A DNA stretch of 13,643 nucleotides from Chloroflexota bacterium (lineage in GTDB: Bacteria; Chloroflexota; Dehalococcoidia; Lucifugimonadales; JACPCL1). Made by a program: the position numbers and the translations under genes. This document shows positions 11,895-13,643 of this stretch, in pieces. The stretch lies in the NCBI GenBank assembly GCA_016210375.1, contig JACQUH010000005.1, positions 1 through 13,643 of the forward strand, in the 5' to 3' direction. Below the pieces are notes generated by a model, which saw only the letters and a list, made by a program, of their open reading frames with translations, did no database searches and was not told the DNA's origin. Positions within the stretch are counted from its first letter, which is position 1, and every line of letters starts with the position of its first letter.

Positions 11895-13643
11895 CTACCT
11901 GCCTGCCGGGGCCTGGATGGCCGAGGCCACCGCCTGCCACACCTGCTGGTGCAGGGCCACGTTTGTAGCTCTCTCCGGCGCGGGCACCTCTATCACCGTG
12001 ACGCCGCCCCCTGCCAGGCTGCCGGCCACCGCCTCGTGGAAGCTGCCCCAGTCCGGCGTCAGGGCGTAGCCCAGGCCATAGAGCTCTGCCGCCGCCCGGA
12101 AGGTGAGGCCATGGGGCGTCCCGAAGTAGGTCTCAAACACCTCCGGATACGCCGCCTGGGGCAAGAAGGAGAAGATGCCGCCGCCGTTGTTGTTGAGGAC
12201 GATGATGGTGGCGTCCAGCTTGTGGGCCCTGGCCGCCAGCAGCCCATTCATGTCGTGGTAGAAGGAGATGTCGCCCAGGGCCAGGACGACCCTGCGCCCA
12301 GAGGCGGCGGCGGCCCCCAGGGCCGAGGAGACCACGCCGTCTATGCCGCTGACGCCCCGGTTGGCCAGGAAACGCACGCCCCGCCCGGAGGATGGGAAGA
12401 AGGTGTCCAGGTCCCGCACGGGCATGCTGTTCCCCGCGAAAACGATTGCACCCTCAGGCAGCATTTGGGCCAGCTCGCTGAAGACCTTCCCTTCAAACAT
12501 CTCGCCGAACCCTGCGAGCCGCCGGGCCATGGCCTCCGTCGTTGACTGGTCCAGGGAGAGCCACCGCTGGCTCCACGCCTCGCGGGGCGCGCGTCCCTGG
12601 AGGTGCGCCGCCAGGTCATGGCAGAGGGACACGGGGTCAACGTGCAGCGCCTCCGAGGTCAGAAAGGAGGGGTCCCGCCATCCGGGGCCGTCGTCCACCA
12701 GGAGGTGGCGCGCTCGGGGATGGCGCTCCAGGTACTGCGTCAGGGGCTTGGAGACGGGCACCCCTCCAAAACGCACCACAACCTCCGGCGCCAGGGACGA
12801 CGCCAAGGCGGCGTCCCGCAGGAAGGCGTCGTAGCCGTCCAGCACCAGGCTACGGTCGTGGGGGCCGCAGCGCACCTGGGAGAGCACGTCGGCCAGGATC
12901 GGGTAGCCCAGGCGACGGGCGAGGGCCGTGACCGACCCGGCCAGGGATGGGTCTTGCTGTGGCCCACAAATAATCAGCCCGAGCTCCCTGGAGGCCAGCT
13001 CGTTAGCCAGACGCTCTACCTCCGGGGAAGCAAGCCTTCTCTGGACAGGCGGCGTCGCCAGGTAGGGCGATGCTGCCTCCCTGCCCTCCCAGGCCTGGGA
13101 CGGCGCATCCTCCTGGGAGAAGTCAGAAGGCACGGGAACGGGTTCCAACGGCTCCCGGAAAGGGAGGTTGATGTGCACCGGCCCCGCCGGCGAGGACTGA
13201 GCTGTAGCGTAGGCCCGGCCCGCCACCGAGCGGACGTAGGCCATCAGGCCGGGCGAGGCCTCGGGGGGTGGCAGCGTCACAGACCACTTCGCCTGGATTC
13301 CATAGAGGCCCTCCTGCTCCATGGTTTGCAGTGCGCCCCACCCCACCATTTCCGGCGGGCGGTCCGCGGTCAGCAGCAGCAGGGGCACGGCGTCGTTGTG
13401 GGATTCGGCTACGGCAGGGTGGAAGTTGGCAGCAGCGGTGCCGGAGGAGCACACCACCGCGACCGGCTGCCCCAGGTAGCGCGCCATGCCCAGGGCGAAG
13501 AAAGAGGCCGAGCGTTCATCCAGGTGGAGCCACTTCTTGATGCGGGCGTCTCGGGCGAAGGCGATGGCCAGGGGCGACGACCGTGACCCGGGACAGATGC
13601 AGACGTGGCGGAGGCCACAGCGGGCCAGCTCCTCCACGAAGGC
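11895..13643 (-). CDS. menD: SEPHCHC synthase (5' end beyond window)
   Basis: MenD is a thiamine-diphosphate enzyme that joins 2-oxoglutarate-derived succinic semialdehyde to isochorismate, the committing step toward menaquinone. The visible 582 residues are almost the whole protein. They include CPGSRSSPLA near the start, LDERSASFFALG with the cofactor-activating glutamate (codon about 13515-13517), CSSGTAAANFHPAVAE, and FAGNSMPVRDLD. Later come NRGVSGIDGV, GDISFYHDMNGLLA and NNNGGGIFSFLPQ, which bind the thiamine diphosphate and metal. The reading frame is open to the window edge. MenD normally has some 10-20 more residues before this point, so the GTG at 13637 is not taken as the start. 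It is followed after 3 bp by menH. Confidence 0.96.
   Translation of the reverse strand, partial: AFVEELARCGLRHVCICPGSRSSPLAIAFARDARIKKWLHLDERSASFFALGMARYLGQPVAVVCSSGTAAANFHPAVAESHNDAVPLLLLTADRPPEMVGWGALQTMEQEGLYGIQAKWSVTLPPPEASPGLMAYVRSVAGRAYATAQSSPAGPVHINLPFREPLEPVPVPSDFSQEDAPSQAWEGREAASPYLATPPVQRRLASPEVERLANELASRELGLIICGPQQDPSLAGSVTALARRLGYPILADVLSQVRCGPHDRSLVLDGYDAFLRDAALASSLAPEVVVRFGGVPVSKPLTQYLERHPRARHLLVDDGPGWRDPSFLTSEALHVDPVSLCHDLAAHLQGRAPREAWSQRWLSLDQSTTEAMARRLAGFGEMFEGKVFSELAQMLPEGAIVFAGNSMPVRDLDTFFPSSGRGVRFLANRGVSGIDGVVSSALGAAAASGRRVVLALGDISFYHDMNGLLAARAHKLDATIIVLNNNGGGIFSFLPQAAYPEVFETYFGTPHGLTFRAAAELYGLGYALTPDWGSFHEAVAGSLAGGGVTVIEVPAPERATNVALHQQVWQAVASAIQAPAGR

Noticed and set aside
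11130..12545. Long open frame on the + strand (471 codons)
   Set aside because: It lies antisense to menH and menD, whose products are recognisable across their length. GC-rich coding DNA often leaves such shadow frames open.

Overview
The window is a GC-rich bacterial chromosome segment that holds nine protein genes and a large amount of repeat-filled intergenic DNA. The gene set is a class-III CoA-transferase inside a menaquinone cluster, a PAC2-family protein, LhgO, and HisC-HisB. Together with GC-rich hairpin repeats between genes, it suggests a Chloroflexota-like organism, perhaps a Dehalococcoidia or related sediment or groundwater lineage. That placement is inference from gene content only; no rRNA or other marker is present.

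Right half (6600-13643): menaquinone biosynthesis. Leftward menD (5' end cut by the window edge) and menH lie 3 bp apart. menC runs rightward and its end overlaps the end of menH by 38 bp. A class-III (CaiB/BaiF) CoA-transferase runs leftward, divergent from menC across 33 bp. Then come leftward menB and menA, overlapping by 7 bp. Together they cover isochorismate to SEPHCHC (MenD), SHCHC (MenH), o-succinylbenzoate (MenC), OSB-CoA to DHNA-CoA (MenB) and prenylation (MenA). No OSB-CoA ligase (MenE) is seen. The CoA-transferase lies where MenE might be expected, which is the most interesting metabolic point here.

Middle (3383-6181): an L-2-hydroxyglutarate oxidase gene (rightward) and a PAC2-family gene (leftward) converge on about 650 bp of repeats.

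Left part (199-2203): leftward hisC-hisB, overlapping by 8 bp. HisB carries an unusual N-terminal MerR-like helix-turn-helix domain. Its ribosome binding site and start codon are duplicated by a 33-bp tandem repeat.

The intergenic regions (1-198, 2468-3382, 4604-5251, 6182-6599, 8423-8698) are nearly all modular repeats. Family R1 (six copies, about 150-190 bp) has inverted ends resembling GACCATAAGGG and GGTTAGGTC, enclosing GC-rich hairpins. Three copies carry a long perfect central palindrome whose arms differ between copies yet stay fully complementary. R2 is a hairpin module ending in a TTTTGAGATAGTT-like motif. R3 is a double-hairpin module; one copy sits inside a larger possible multi-branched fold. 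R4 is a direct repeat of about 90 bp that brackets the repeat cluster between lhgO and the PAC2 gene. No tRNA, rRNA, CRISPR array or intact transposase gene was seen.
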